From Burkholderiales bacterium (GTDB lineage: Bacteria > Pseudomonadota > Gammaproteobacteria > Burkholderiales > Burkholderiaceae_C): a stretch of 44,968 nt of DNA. This document shows, in pieces, positions 9,477 through 18,603 of this stretch. A program made the position numbers and the translations under genes. Below the pieces are notes generated by a model. That model searched no databases and was not told where the DNA came from. It saw only the letters and a program-made list of their open reading frames with translations. How positions within the stretch are numbered: position 1 is the stretch's first letter; each line of letters begins with the position of its first letter. The stretch lies in contig RXJW01000078.1 in assembly GCA_003963005.1 (NCBI GenBank), forward strand, positions 1 to 44,968. The letters run 5' to 3'.

Positions 9477-10784
9477 TCACTTCAAGCGGAGTTCGGCCGC
9501 CCGGGCATGGGCCTGCAGGCCTTCGCCGTGCGCGAGCGTGGAGGCGATGCCGCCCAGCACCTGGGCGCCCTGCTCGCTGACCTCGATCAGGCTGCTGCGC
9601 TTCTGGAAGTCGTACACGCCCAGGGGCGACGAGAACCGCGCCGTGCTCGCGGTGGGCAGCACGTGGTTGGGCCCGGCGCAGTAGTCACCCAGGCTTTCGC
9701 TCGTGTAGGCGCCCATGAAGATCGCCCCGGCGTGGCGCAGCAGCGGTTCCCAGCGTGCGGGTTCGGCCGCGCTGATCTCCAGGTGCTCCGGCGCGATGCT
9801 GTTGCTGATCTCGCAGGCCTCTTCCAACGAGCGGGTGTGGATCAGCGCGCCGCGGCCCTGCAACGACGCCCGGATGATGGCCTCGCGCGGCAGCGTCGGC
9901 AGCAGGCGCTCCATGCTGGCGTGCACCGCCGCCAGGAAGTCGGCGTCCGGGCTCAGCAGGATGCTCTGCGCGAGTTCGTCGTGCTCGGCCTGGCTGAAGA
10001 GGTCCATCGCGACCCAGTCCGGCGGCGTCGTGCCGTCGGCAATCACCAGGATCTCGCTCGGGCCCGCGATCATGTCGATGCCGACCTGACCGAAAACATG
10101 CTTCTTGGCCGAGGCCACGTAGGCGTTGCCCGGCCCGGTGATCTTGTCCACGCGCGGCACGGTGGCTGTGCCGTAGGCCAACGCCGCCACGGCCTGCGCG
10201 CCGCCGATCGTGAAGGCCCGGTGCACGCCGGCCACCGCCGCCGCGGCGAGCACCAGCGGGTTGCGCACGCCGTCCGGCGTGGGCACGACCATGATGATCT
10301 CCTGCACGCCGGCCACGTGGGCGGGGATGGCGTTCATCAGCACGCTGCTCGGGTAGGCCGCCTTGCCGCCGGGCACGTAGATGCCGACGCGGTCCAGCGG
10401 CGTGACCTTCTGGCCGAGCAGCGTGCCGTCTTCGTCGCGATAGCTCCAGCTGCGGCCCGAGGCCTCCAGCTGGCGCTCGTGGTAGGCCCGCACGCGCTTC
10501 GCGGCGGCCTGCAGGGCCTCACGCTGGGCAGCGGGAATCGACGCCAGCGCCGCCTGCAATTCGGCCTGGGTGATCTCCAGCGAGGCCATGCTGTCGACCG
10601 TCAGGCGGTCGAAGCGGGCGGTGTAGTCGAGCACCGCCGCATCACCCCGCTGGCGCACGTCGGCCAGGATGTCGGCCACACGGCCTTCGATGGCGGCATC
10701 GGTCTCCGCCGACCAGTGGCGCAGGCGCTCGAACTCGGCGGAGAAGTCGGCAGCGGCGGTCGAGAGTTGGCGAATCAGACTCAT
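9477..10784 (-). CDS. hisD: Histidinol dehydrogenase
   Basis: 435 residues. It oxidises histidinol to histidine in two NAD-dependent steps using a bound zinc. Conserved blocks: [78 protein letters not shown] (catalytic Glu/His) and [10 protein letters not shown]. Length is normal. The ATG at 10784 overlaps the hisG stop (ATGA). The stop lies 3 bases from that of the convergent acetyltransferase gene, leaving no room for a conventional terminator, so overlapping transcript ends are likely. Confidence 0.97.
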   Translation of the reverse strand: MSLIRQLSTAAADFSAEFERLRHWSAETDAAIEGRVADILADVRQRGDAAVLDYTARFDRLTVDSMASLEITQAELQAALASIPAAQREALQAAAKRVRAYHERQLEASGRSWSYRDEDGTLLGQKVTPLDRVGIYVPGGKAAYPSSVLMNAIPAHVAGVQEIIMVVPTPDGVRNPLVLAAAAVAGVHRAFTIGGAQAVAALAYGTATVPRVDKITGPGNAYVASAKKHVFGQVGIDMIAGPSEILVIADGTTPPDWVAMDLFSQAEHDELAQSILLSPDADFLAAVHASMERLLPTLPREAIIRASLQGRGALIHTRSLEEACEISNSIAPEHLEISAAEPARWEPLLRHAGAIFMGAYTSESLGDYCAGPNHVLPTASTARFSSPLGVYDFQKRSSLIEVSEQGAQVLGGIASTLAHGEGLQAHARAAELRLK

Positions 10785-11440
10785 GCGGTGACGGCGCCGG
10801 CAAAGGCGTCGATGAGGGGGCGCAGGATGTCGCGCTTGAGCTTCAGCGCGGCCTGGTTGACGACGAGGCGGGAGGAGATGTCCATGATCTGCTCCACTTC
10901 CACGAGCTTGTTGGCGCGCAGCGTGCCGCCAGTGGAGACGAGGTCGACGATGGCGTCGGCCAGGCCGGTCAGCGGGGCGAGCTCCATCGAGCCGTAGAGC
11001 TTGATGAGGTCCACGTGCACGCCCTTGTCGGCGAAATGCTGGCGGGCGATCTCGGTGTACTTGGTGGCCACGCGCAGGCGCGACCCCTGCTTCACGGCGG
11101 CGGCGTAGTCGAAGTCGGCGCGCGTGGCCACGCTCATGCGGCAGCGCGCGATCTTCAGGTCCAGCGGCTGGTACAAGCCGTGCGAGCCCCCTTGCGCGAG
11201 CGCCTGCTCGTGCAGCACGTCACGGCCGGCCACGCCGAGGTCGGCGCCGCCGTACTGCACGTAGGTCGGCACGTCGCTCGCGCGCACCAGCACCACGCGC
11301 ACGCCGCCGCGGTTGGTCGGCAGGATCAGCTTGCGGGAGGTTTCCGGGTCTTCGAGCACCTCGATGCCGGCGGCGCGCAGCAGGGGCAGGGTCTCTTCGA
11401 AGATACGGCCCTTGGACAGGGCGAGCGTGAGGCCGCTCAT
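10781..11440 (-). CDS. hisG: ATP phosphoribosyltransferase, short form
   Basis: 219 residues. It catalyses the first committed step of histidine synthesis, ATP + PRPP to phosphoribosyl-ATP. The length shows the short form, which lacks the C-terminal histidine-binding regulatory domain and works as a hetero-octamer with HisZ; no hisZ is seen in this window. Conserved parts include [29 protein letters not shown] and [18 protein letters not shown] (PRPP loop). The start at 11440 is preferred over a GTG three codons upstream because it overlaps the bolA stop as ATGA and keeps the family N-terminus. Confidence 0.95.
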   Translation of the reverse strand: MSGLTLALSKGRIFEETLPLLRAAGIEVLEDPETSRKLILPTNRGGVRVVLVRASDVPTYVQYGGADLGVAGRDVLHEQALAQGGSHGLYQPLDLKIARCRMSVATRADFDYAAAVKQGSRLRVATKYTEIARQHFADKGVHVDLIKLYGSMELAPLTGLADAIVDLVSTGGTLRANKLVEVEQIMDISSRLVVNQAALKLKRDILRPLIDAFAGAVTA

Positions 11441-11676
11441 TGCGCCCACTCCTCGGGGGTCAGCGTCTTCATCGACAGCGCATGGATCTGCTCGCGCATG
11501 CGGTCGCCCAGGGCCGCATACACACGCTGGTGGCGCTTGATGCGCGTCAGGCCGGCGAACTCGGCCGAGACGATGGTGGCGAAGAAATGTCGACCGTCGC
11601 CCTCGACTTCGAGATGCGCGCAGGGCAGGCCGGCGGCAATGAAATCGCGTACGTCGAGCGGGGTCGGGTCGGCCAT
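11437..11676 (-). CDS. BolA family protein
   Basis: 79 residues. BolA-like proteins work with monothiol glutaredoxins in iron-sulfur cluster trafficking and in stress or envelope responses. The family core is clear: [34 protein letters not shown] ends in the conserved region before [14 protein letters not shown]. The ATG at 11676 is preferred over a GTG directly upstream because AAGGA lies 6 bases before it. The stop overlaps hisG (ATGA), making bolA the first coupled gene of the his operon. In many Burkholderiales murA lies between bolA and hisG; it is absent here. Confidence 0.92.
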   Translation of the reverse strand: MADPTPLDVRDFIAAGLPCAHLEVEGDGRHFFATIVSAEFAGLTRIKRHQRVYAALGDRMREQIHALSMKTLTPEEWAQ

Positions 11677-11752
11677 CACGGGTCCTTCTGGAAAACCCGT
11701 GATTCTAGGAAGTGTTGCGACACCGGGCCTTCGGCGCCCCCCAAACCCCGAT

Positions 11753-12508
11753 TCAGGACCGGATCTTGTAGCCGCGCTGAAGCAGCGACAGCGCCAGGCC
11801 GGCGGTCACGGCGAAGCTCGTCGCGACCACGCCAAAGCTCAGCCACGGCGACACATCGCTCACGCCGAAGAAGCCGTGTCGGAAGCCATCGATCATGTAG
11901 AAGAACGGGTTCAGGTGGCTGACCGTCTGCCAGAACCCGGGCAGCGAATGCACCGAATAGAAGACGCCCGAGAGGAACGTCATCGGCATGATGATGAAGT
12001 TCTGGAAGGCGGCGAGCTGATCGAACTTCTCGGCCCACAGGCCCGCGATCAGGCCGAGCGTGCCCATCAGGCCCGCACCCAGCACCGTGAAGATCAGCAC
12101 CCACAACAGGTTGTCCAGGCCCGGCGGTGCGAACCACGCGGTGACGAGCAGCACGCCCGTGCCGACCGCCAGGCCCCGCACGATGGCCGCGCCCACGTAG
12201 GCCACGAACCAGGCCAGGGGGGACAGCGGCGTCAGCAGCAGGAACACGAGGTTGCCGGTGATCTTGCTCTGGATGAGGCTGGACGAGCTGTTGGCGAACG
12301 CGTTCTGCAGCACGCTCATCATCACGAGGCCGGGGATGAGGAACTGCGTGTAGCCGACGGTCTCGTAGACCTTCACGTGGTCTTCCAGCGTGTGGCCGAA
12401 CACGAGCAGGTACATGCAGGCGGTGAGCACCGGCGCGGCCACGGTCTGGAAGCTGACCTTCCAGAAGCGCAGCACTTCCTTCTTGAAAAGCGTGCTGGCG
12501 CCGTTCAT
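11753..12508 (-). CDS. ABC-2 type transporter permease (YadH-like)
   Basis: 251 residues with about six predicted membrane segments, e.g. VLTACMYLLVFGHTL, LVFLLLTPLSPLAWFVAYVG, LLWVLIFTVLGAGLMGTLGLI and FIIMPMTFLSGVFYSV. The segment MTFLSGVFYSVHSLP and the NPFFYMIDGFRHGFFG stretch fit the ABC-2 (YadH/NodJ-like) exporter permeases of the inner membrane. The ATG overlaps the stop of the ATPase gene. Substrate unknown; the YadGH type is found in many proteobacteria. It ends 76 bp before the bolA start, and cotranscription into bolA-his is possible. Confidence 0.9.
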   Translation of the reverse strand: MNGASTLFKKEVLRFWKVSFQTVAAPVLTACMYLLVFGHTLEDHVKVYETVGYTQFLIPGLVMMSVLQNAFANSSSSLIQSKITGNLVFLLLTPLSPLAWFVAYVGAAIVRGLAVGTGVLLVTAWFAPPGLDNLLWVLIFTVLGAGLMGTLGLIAGLWAEKFDQLAAFQNFIIMPMTFLSGVFYSVHSLPGFWQTVSHLNPFFYMIDGFRHGFFGVSDVSPWLSFGVVATSFAVTAGLALSLLQRGYKIRS

Positions 12509-13428
12509 GCGGCTTCTCCCTGCATGATGTTGAGGAACACGTCTTCGAGGTCGGCGCGGCCGATCTCCAGGTCTTCCACCGGCACGCCGGCGGCACGCAG
12601 CGTGGCGAGCGTGGCCTCCACCTCCACCGCGTCATGCGCGGTGACCTGCACGATGCGGCCGGTCACGCGTGCCCGGGCGGCCACCTCGGCCGGCAGCGCC
12701 ACGTCCGTCTTGAAGCGCAGCATCGTGTGCGCCGTGCCGGCGAGCAGCTGCGAGGTGCGGTCCAGCGCCACGAGGCGCCCGCCCTTGAGCATGCCGATAC
12801 GCTGGCACAGGGCCTCCGCCTCTTCGAGGTAATGCGTGGTCAGCAGCACCGTGTGGCCCTCCTTGTTCAGGCGGGCGATGAACTGCCAGAGCGTCTGGCG
12901 CAGCTCCACGTCGACGCCGGCGGTGGGCTCGTCCAGCACGATGACCGGTGGGCGGTGCACGAGCGCCTGTGCCACGAGCACGCGGCGCTTCATGCCGCCG
13001 GAGAGCTGGCGCATGTTGGCGTTCGCCTTGTCGGCGAGGCCCAGGTTGGCGAGCAGTTCGTCGATCCAGTCGTCGTTGTGCTTGACGCCGAAGTAGCCGC
13101 TCTGGATGCGCAGCGATTCGCGCACGCTGAAGAAGGGGTCGAACACCAGCTCCTGCGGCACCACGCCGAGCGCCTTGCGGGCAGCGGCGTAGTCGTCCAC
13201 CACGTCGTGGCCCATCACGCGCACGCGGCCCTCGGTGGCTTTCGCGAGGCCCGCGAGCACGCTGATCAGCGTCGTCTTGCCGGCGCCGTTGGGGCCGAGC
13301 AGGCCGAAGAACTCGCCGCAGGGGATGTCGAAGCTGACGCCGTTCAGCGCCTTGACCTGCCCTCCCCGGTAGGTTTTCTTGACGTTCTCGAAAGAGATGG
13401 CGGGCGGGGAAGCGGTCGAACTGGGCAT
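12505..13428 (-). CDS. ABC transporter ATP-binding protein (YadG-like)
   Basis: 307 residues, the ATPase partner of the permease that follows. Walker A is GPNGAGKTT (residues 45-53), the signature is LSGGMKRR, Walker B is VIVLDEPTAGVD, and the H-loop follows in LLTTHYLEEAEAL. The domain after the ATPase core (RARVTGRIVQVTAHDAVEVEA) is the short C-terminal extension common to this group. The start lies 61 bp from the divergent TetR gene, so the TetR protein may control this exporter, which is inferred only from position. Confidence 0.92.
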   Translation of the reverse strand: MPSSTASPPAISFENVKKTYRGGQVKALNGVSFDIPCGEFFGLLGPNGAGKTTLISVLAGLAKATEGRVRVMGHDVVDDYAAARKALGVVPQELVFDPFFSVRESLRIQSGYFGVKHNDDWIDELLANLGLADKANANMRQLSGGMKRRVLVAQALVHRPPVIVLDEPTAGVDVELRQTLWQFIARLNKEGHTVLLTTHYLEEAEALCQRIGMLKGGRLVALDRTSQLLAGTAHTMLRFKTDVALPAEVAARARVTGRIVQVTAHDAVEVEATLATLRAAGVPVEDLEIGRADLEDVFLNIMQGEAA

Positions 13429-13489
13429 AAGCGCACGATTCTAGAAGTCGCGCCTTCCCGGGGGCCGTTCACTGCCAGAATCACCCACG

Positions 13490-14164
13490 ATGCCCACCCC
13501 GAAACGCCCCCGCCGCACTGCCGAGCGCATCCTGGAGGTCACGCTGGACCTCTTCAATGCCTTCGGCGAACCCAATGTGTCGACGACGCTGATCTCGGCC
13601 GAGCTCAAGATCAGCCCGGGCAACCTGTACTACCACTACCCGGCCAAGGACGAACTCGTCAACGCGCTGTTCGGCCGCTATGAGGCCGAGCTGAGCGAAC
13701 TGCTCGCCGCGGCCGACAACGTGCGCCACGTGGAGGACGCCTGGCTGTTCTTCCACATGCTCTTCGAGCTGATCTGGAAGCACCGTTTCCTGTACCGCGA
13801 CCTCAACGACCTGCTGTTCAAGAACCGCCGACTGGAGACGCATTTCCAGACCCTGCTCGCGGCCAAGGAGCAGGCGATGCGCCATGTACTGTCGGGCCTG
13901 CACCTGGGCGGCGCGCTCAAGATGGACCTGCGCGAAGCCGCGCCCACCGCCAATGCGATGGTCGTGGTGGTCAGCTACTGGCTGAGCTACGAATACGTGC
14001 GCGACCCGCGCCACGCGCTGGAGCCCGACCGTGCCGGCAGTGCCCTGATGCGTGGGGCCTTCCATGCGCTGTCGCTGCTGCTACCCTACCTGGAGCCTGC
14101 GTCGAAGGACCATCTCTTCGCGCTCGCCGGCCAATACCAACAAGTACCCCCATCCCAGCCCTGA
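13490..14164 (+). CDS. TetR/AcrR family transcriptional regulator
   Basis: 224 residues. The N-terminal HTH is clear: RTAERILEVTLDLFNAFGEPNVSTTLISAELKISPGNLYYHYPAKDELV spans residues 9-58 and includes the typical recognition-helix sequence GNLYYHYPAKDEL. The C-terminal ligand-binding half is helical with no recognised ligand. The start lies 61 bp from the divergent ABC exporter and a TPR gene follows 14 bp downstream, so it probably regulates one or both. No strong operator palindrome was seen in the 61-bp gap. Confidence 0.9.
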   Translation: MPTPKRPRRTAERILEVTLDLFNAFGEPNVSTTLISAELKISPGNLYYHYPAKDELVNALFGRYEAELSELLAAADNVRHVEDAWLFFHMLFELIWKHRFLYRDLNDLLFKNRRLETHFQTLLAAKEQAMRHVLSGLHLGGALKMDLREAAPTANAMVVVVSYWLSYEYVRDPRHALEPDRAGSALMRGAFHALSLLLPYLEPASKDHLFALAGQYQQVPPSQP

Positions 14165-14178
14165 AGGAGACAACCGCG

Positions 14179-14952
14179 ATGGCCAAGTGGACCGCATTCC
14201 CCTACGACAACAGCGCCTTCGTCTACACGCCGGCCACGTTGAAGAAGCACTGGGCCCGGCTGCATGCCGGCGACGCCGAACCCTTCCCCAAGGACGCGAA
14301 CGTGGTGCAGGCCTGGATCCATTTCCACGCCGGCGAGTTCCAGGCCGCCTACGACGCCGGGCTGGCCGCGGGCGGCGCCGGCATCACGGTGGCCAACAAG
14401 GCCCAGGGCATCTACGCCAACTACCTCGAGAAGAAGGAGAAGGTGAAGCTGGAGATGTTCCTGGAGATCGCCGAGCGCGCCGAAGCGCAGCAGGCCGAAG
14501 AACCTAAGAACGCCAACGCCTACTACTGGCAGGCCTATGCCCTGGGCCGCTACGGCCAGGGCATCAGCGTGGCCAAGGCGCTGGCGCAAGGCCTGGGCAC
14601 CAAGGTCAAGGGCGCCCTCGAAAACACGATCAAGCTCGCCCCGAAGCACGCGGACGCCCACATCGCGCTGGGCGCCTTCCACGCCGAGGTCATCGACAAG
14701 GTCGGCAAGCTGCTGGGTAAGACCCAGGGTGCGGACACCGCCACCGGCCTGAAGATGTTCGAGCAGGCCCTGAAGCTCAACCCGACGAGCGCCATCGCCA
14801 TGATCGAGCGGGCCAACGGCCTGGTGATGCTGGAGGGCGACAAGCGCATGAAGGAAGCCGAGACGCTTTACGCCGAAGCCGCCGAATGCGAGGCCATGGA
14901 TGCGATGGAGCTGCTCGACATCGAGCTGGCCAAGGAAGAACTCGAAGAGTGA
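14179..14952 (+). CDS. TPR-like conserved protein of unknown function
   Basis: 257 residues, no signal peptide, so probably cytoplasmic. The alternating helical pattern with small residues at repeat positions (NAYYWQAYALGRYGQGI, ALENTIKLAPKHADAHIALGAFHAEVI, MFEQALKLNPTSAIAMIERANGLVML) fits tetratricopeptide-like repeats, especially in the second half. Such domains mediate protein-protein contact; the partner is unknown. A clear SD (AAGGAGA) lies upstream. It is 14 bp after the TetR gene and likely cotranscribed with it. No catalytic motif is seen. Confidence 0.8.
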   Translation: MAKWTAFPYDNSAFVYTPATLKKHWARLHAGDAEPFPKDANVVQAWIHFHAGEFQAAYDAGLAAGGAGITVANKAQGIYANYLEKKEKVKLEMFLEIAERAEAQQAEEPKNANAYYWQAYALGRYGQGISVAKALAQGLGTKVKGALENTIKLAPKHADAHIALGAFHAEVIDKVGKLLGKTQGADTATGLKMFEQALKLNPTSAIAMIERANGLVMLEGDKRMKEAETLYAEAAECEAMDAMELLDIELAKEELEE

Positions 14953-15084
14953 GCAATCTTTCACGGCCCTTCGCGCAGGCCGTGAACTGCGTCACAGGGC
15001 CCCTCCCGCCTTTCGGGGGTGCACGCCGCGGGCCCGAGGCGTAAGCTTCGCTCTCACCAGCCACCCCCCACCCGAGACTGCGCC

Positions 15085-15423
15085 ATGAAGTTCCTGATCC
15101 CCGCTTTCGCTGCCGTCACCGTCTTCGCCGCCCAGGCCGCCAACAACGCCACGCCGGAACAGGCCGAGCTGCGTGCCGAGTGCGCCAAGAGCTACGAAGC
15201 CACCAGCAGCATCGCCACGCCGGTCGCCGCCAACGAGTACCAGTTCGTGTATGCCAACGGCAAGTACAAGGGTGAGGCCAAGCCGGGCAAGCTGCTGCCG
15301 TGCACGAACGACCAGTACGCCGCCTACCTCGACAAGGCCGACCCGGCCAAGGTGATGGCCGCCTACCCGACCGCCGCCGGCCGGCCGACCGCCAAGAAGA
15401 AGGCTGAGCCCTTCCGCCTGTAA
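15085..15423 (+). CDS. Small secreted protein, unknown function
   Basis: 112 residues. The ATG at 15085 is chosen because it gives a short signal peptide (MKFLIPAFAAVTVFAAQAA) with a cleavage site near residue 19; the frame is open upstream without a signal. The mature part has two cysteines (AECAKS and LPCTND) that could form a disulfide, and a Lys-rich tail (TAKKKAEPFRL). It is likely periplasmic or extracellular. No family is recognised. An intrinsic terminator follows at 15446, so it looks monocistronic. Confidence 0.75.
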   Translation: MKFLIPAFAAVTVFAAQAANNATPEQAELRAECAKSYEATSSIATPVAANEYQFVYANGKYKGEAKPGKLLPCTNDQYAAYLDKADPAKVMAAYPTAAGRPTAKKKAEPFRL

Positions 15424-15445
15424 GCCAGGCTGCGGCCCCGCAACA

Positions 15446-15473
15446 AGGCGCTCTGCGGAGCGCCTTTTGTTTT
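15446..15473 (+). terminator. Intrinsic terminator
   Basis: AGGCGCTC (15446-15453), a 4-base loop, then GAGCGCCT (15458-15465), followed by the T-rich tail TTTGTTTT. It lies 23 bp after the stop of the small secreted protein on the plus strand. Confidence 0.85.
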
Positions 15474-15637
15474 GGCGCGGCTGATCCGGGCGGCACCGAC
15501 GGCAAGGAGCGCCCGGCGCCTGTCGCGACCGCCCGTGCCGTGGACCTGCCGGTGACCGAGGGCTGGGCTTGCAGGGCTTGGTCGGTGCAGGCGCGGCGGG
15601 GCCGCGTGATGCGCGCCCGGGCTTCGTCCCGGTGCCC

Positions 15638-16012
15638 CTAGCCCAGCGCCTGGACAAGCCGCCGGGGTGCGACCAGCCGATAACTCCGCAGCACCGCTGC
15701 CTCGATGTCCTGCCAGTCGATCAGTTCCCGGTCCACGCGGATGCCGAACCAGCCCTTCCTGCCGATGTAGGGCGGGAGGTAGTAGCGATCAGGCTGGGCG
15801 CTGGCCCGGTCGATGTTTTCACCGAGTTCGGACTTCACGCAAATGGACACGATGCCATCGGCATCATGTCCGTTCAGGAAATACGCGAAGAGCTTCTTGC
15901 GGACGCGGTATTCGATGAAATCGGCGTGCAGGCATCGCGTCACCTCGGGAAGCTGCGCGCAGATGTCGCCGAGCCGTTTCACCCTCGCATCGTCTGTCAT
16001 CGGGTTGCGCAT
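15638..16012 (-). CDS. MmcQ/YjbR family protein
   Basis: 124 residues. The MmcQ/YjbR fold resembles double-wing DNA-binding domains, but the molecular role is not known. Recognisable parts are the KKLFAYFLNGHDADGIVSICVK block (residues about 35-56), the YYLPPYIGRKGWFGIRVD block, and DWQDIEAAVLRSYRLVAPRRLV at the C-terminus. The ATG at 16012 is preferred over the one at 16000 because GGAG lies 9 bases upstream. The frame continues upstream into non-homologous sequence. It is flanked by noncoding gaps, so probably a single-gene unit. Confidence 0.85.
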   Translation of the reverse strand: MRNPMTDDARVKRLGDICAQLPEVTRCLHADFIEYRVRKKLFAYFLNGHDADGIVSICVKSELGENIDRASAQPDRYYLPPYIGRKGWFGIRVDRELIDWQDIEAAVLRSYRLVAPRRLVQALG

Positions 16013-16136
16013 CGTCGGACGCTCCTGGGCGAAGGCTTGATCTCGTCGGTCCGCGCGGGCGCACCGCCCAGGCCCGTCCGGTTGAACCTGGCCATGAACC
16101 GCCGGCCGCTGCCCGGCGGGGCCGACTGCACCGGAT

Positions 16137-16532
16137 TCACTTCCGCAGCAGCGCCACCGAGTAGGGATGAAGCTCGGCCACCATGACGCCGTCCTGAACA
16201 GTCGGATCCGCTTCCATGAAAGCACGCGCCTCCGCTTCAGACCGGGCCTCGAAGATGACGATGCCGAAGGTGCGATTCAAGGGCTCATCCGTTCGTCCGG
16301 CCAGGATGACCCGGCCTTCCTGGGTGGCGGCCTGCAGTCGCTTGAAGTGCGCCGACACCGAGTCGTTGTCTCGGGCCGTCCATGCGGCGGCGTCGTGCAG
16401 GCGGGGCACGAGGCGCAGCACGTAAATGAACTGCTTCGGCGCCGCCGCGCCCTGAGCCGAGGCGTCAAGCGAGGCCATGGCCAACGCCGCAGCCGTCAGA
16501 ACGGCTCGGAGGATGCGAGATCGAGTCGTCAT
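16137..16532 (-). CDS. Exported YCII-domain protein
   Basis: 131 residues. A signal peptide is visible (basic MTTRSRILR, hydrophobic AVLTAAALAMASL, ASAQG cleavage near residue 27). The mature part matches the YCII fold (ferredoxin-like, about 90 residues): FIYVLRLVPRLHDAAAW, HFKRLQAATQEGRVILAGRT, FGIVIFEARSEAEARAFMEADPTVQ, and a C-terminal MVAELHPYSVALL. YCII proteins are mostly cytosolic and poorly understood; an exported version is a little unusual. It reads toward the MmcQ gene with a 124-bp gap. Confidence 0.85.
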   Translation of the reverse strand: MTTRSRILRAVLTAAALAMASLDASAQGAAAPKQFIYVLRLVPRLHDAAAWTARDNDSVSAHFKRLQAATQEGRVILAGRTDEPLNRTFGIVIFEARSEAEARAFMEADPTVQDGVMVAELHPYSVALLRK

Positions 16533-16725
16533 GTTGCATTCCCACTCCTGGTGACGGGACGAAACATTCGCGCCTGGCCCGCCGTCGGCGCGGTCACAAG
16601 GACGCGAAGGCGCTTCTGGCCGCCAGGCTGCACGGCAACCCGGGGCGGCGTGCCCGCTGCAGCGCCTCAGGCTGCTGGACGATAACAGGGCGCCGACGAT
16701 CCGGGTGAGGCCGGCCGCGCCACGA

Positions 16726-18165
16726 TCAGAAGCCGTCCGACCCCCACGGCAACATCAACGACAGCAGCAGCAACTTCTCGAACTCCGGCGCGAAGTTCTC
16801 GATGATGGCCTCCGGGTCGGGGCACAGGCCGGTGTCGGTGATCAGGCCGAACTGCACCCGCCCGGCATAGGTCAGGATGCTCACACCCATGCCGATGTCG
16901 CCCGACTGCGGCACCCAGAACATCACCTTCTCCACCGTCGAGCCGCAGAACTTCAAGGCCTGCGCCGGGCCCGGCACGTTGGTCATGACCGCGGTGGCCT
17001 TCTTCGCGAAGACGTTCAGCATCGCGTGCTGAACCGGCTTGATCAGCAGGCCCGCGACCGACAGCAGCCCGAACGCCATCACCGGCTGGAAGCTGCCCTT
17101 GAGCTCGCTCATGCGGGCCCGCACGGCGAACAGACGCTCGATCGGGTTGGCGATGCCGATCGGCAGCACCAGCGGCACGAGGCCGAAGCGATTGCCGAGC
17201 TGCCAGGCGTGCTCCAGCGGGCGCAGGTTGACCGGCACCATCGCGCGGATTTCCTTGCCGGCCGGGTCCTCGCCCTTGTCGGCCAGGTACTTGCCGATCG
17301 CGCCGGCCGCGCAGGACAGCAGCACGTCGTTGATCGATGCGCCGAGCGCCTTGCCCACGGCCTTGACCTCGTCGAGCGACAGGCTGTCGTCCCAGGCCAC
17401 CGTCTTGCCCACACCGGGCTTGCCCTTCAGGCGGGTGTGCGAGTCATCGGGCATCAGCGCGAAGGCGGCCACGTCGGACACCGCCTGGTAGCCCATCCGG
17501 GCCATCTCCAGCGACGCATCCATGGGCGTCGTGCCGTGCATGGCGAGGTCCACGCCCTTGGCCATGCCCTTGCCCGTCACGCCGATGGCCTTGACGGTCA
17601 TGTTGGTCATCGGGCGCAGGAAGGCGTCGAGCAGCCAGTCCGTTTCGTGATGCTCCTCCGGCACGCGCACCTTGCGCTGCGGCGGCGCCTTGCCGCCATC
17701 GGTGATGGAGAGCATCACGGCGATCAGCGCGATGCCGTCGGCAATGCAGTGGTGGATGCGGGCAATCAGCGCACTGCTGCCGTCGCCCATGTCCTCGATC
17801 AGCTGGAACTGCCAGAGCGGATGCGCCGGGTCCAGCGGCTGTGAACACAGCTCGCCCACGCGCTCGCGCAGCACGGCATCACGGCTCTGGCCGCGCAGCG
17901 GCAGCGGCACCTCGGCAATGACGTGGCGGGCGATGTCGAAGTCCTTGTCGAGCACCCATTGCGCGCCGAGCAGTGCGTCTTCCTCGACCTTCTGGCGAAA
18001 GCGCGGGTACTGCAACAGCCGCTCAGCCACCCGCTCGCGCAAGGCCGTCAGCGTGATGCCCGGGCGGATGGACCACACCCCGACGATCATCATCAGGTTG
18101 GCCTCGGTATCCATGCGCAGCCAGGCGGTGTCCACCTTGGACATGCGTTCGCTCAACGGGGCCAC
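16726..18165 (-). CDS. WS/DGAT bifunctional wax ester synthase/diacylglycerol acyltransferase
   Basis: 479 residues. It esterifies fatty alcohols or diacylglycerol with acyl-CoA to make neutral storage lipids at the membrane. The catalytic HHxxxDG motif is intact: HHCIADG at residues 138-144. Other family signs are MSKVDTAWLRMDT at the N-terminus, ASINDVLLSCAAGAIGKYL and MTNVPGPAQALKFCGSTVEKVMFWVPQSGDIGMG near the C-terminus. Length is typical (about 460-500). It is divergent from an acyl-CoA-binding protein gene 97 bp away, and a PHA-system gene follows on the other side, suggesting a lipid-storage locus. Confidence 0.93.
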   Translation of the reverse strand: MAPLSERMSKVDTAWLRMDTEANLMMIVGVWSIRPGITLTALRERVAERLLQYPRFRQKVEEDALLGAQWVLDKDFDIARHVIAEVPLPLRGQSRDAVLRERVGELCSQPLDPAHPLWQFQLIEDMGDGSSALIARIHHCIADGIALIAVMLSITDGGKAPPQRKVRVPEEHHETDWLLDAFLRPMTNMTVKAIGVTGKGMAKGVDLAMHGTTPMDASLEMARMGYQAVSDVAAFALMPDDSHTRLKGKPGVGKTVAWDDSLSLDEVKAVGKALGASINDVLLSCAAGAIGKYLADKGEDPAGKEIRAMVPVNLRPLEHAWQLGNRFGLVPLVLPIGIANPIERLFAVRARMSELKGSFQPVMAFGLLSVAGLLIKPVQHAMLNVFAKKATAVMTNVPGPAQALKFCGSTVEKVMFWVPQSGDIGMGVSILTYAGRVQFGLITDTGLCPDPEAIIENFAPEFEKLLLLSLMLPWGSDGF

Positions 18166-18262
18166 GGTGTCTCCTCGAAAGTTGTTCTTCGGGGCCTAAA
18201 CTCGCTGGCCCGTCGCCCGATTGTCATGAGAATCGGCGCCCCTGATCAGCCTGGAGAACCCC

Positions 18263-18514
18263 GTGAGCCTGAAAGAGAAATTCGAAGCCGCCGTCGCCGA
18301 CTCCAAGAACCTGCCCGAGCGGCCCGACAACATGACCCTGCTCAAGATCTACGCGCTCTACAAGCAGGGCAGCAGCGGCGATGTCGACGGCAAGCGCCCG
18401 GGCTTCACCGACATGGTGGGCCGCGCCAAGTGGGACGCCTGGAACGAGCTCAAGGGCACGTCGACCGATGACGCGATGCAGCAGTACATCGATCTCATCG
18501 AAAGCTTGAAGTAG
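18263..18514 (+). CDS. Acyl-CoA-binding protein
   Basis: 83 residues from a GTG start at 18263 (GAGAACCCC upstream). The four-helix ACBP family is clear from LKEKFEAAVADSKNLPERP, the conserved MTLLKIYALYKQGSSGDV (acyl-CoA contacts) and KWDAWNELKGTSTDDAMQQYI. ACBP binds long-chain acyl-CoA esters and buffers or delivers them to acyltransferases. Length fits the usual 80-90. Its divergence from the WS/DGAT gene fits delivery of acyl donors to that enzyme, though this is inference. Confidence 0.95.
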   Translation: MSLKEKFEAAVADSKNLPERPDNMTLLKIYALYKQGSSGDVDGKRPGFTDMVGRAKWDAWNELKGTSTDDAMQQYIDLIESLK

Positions 18515-18525
18515 CCCACCCCGTA

Positions 18526-18603
18526 CCGGCTTCGCCGGCCTTGCAGGCCGCGCCGAGCCAGAGGCTCGGCTCTTCGGCAGGCACGAACGGCGTGCCGTTC
18601 GTG
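18526..18603. repeat. Cluster of intergenic inverted repeats
   Basis: Three hairpins in the 211-bp gap between the ACBP gene and the PHA-system gene: CCGGC/GCCGG (18526-18538), GCCGAGCC/GGCTCGGC (18552-18570) and CACGAACGGC/GCCGTTCGTG (18582-18603, perfect 10-bp arms with a 2-base centre). They are followed by CCCCTCAAGGGGGC, a motif I recall in many Burkholderiales intergenic regions. No T-run follows; likely a dispersed structural element at the convergent transcript ends. Confidence 0.55.

Noticed and set aside
13429..13489. GATTCT...AGAATC inverted pair as a TetR operator
   Set aside because: Arms of only 6 bp separated by 34 bases; too weak to call.
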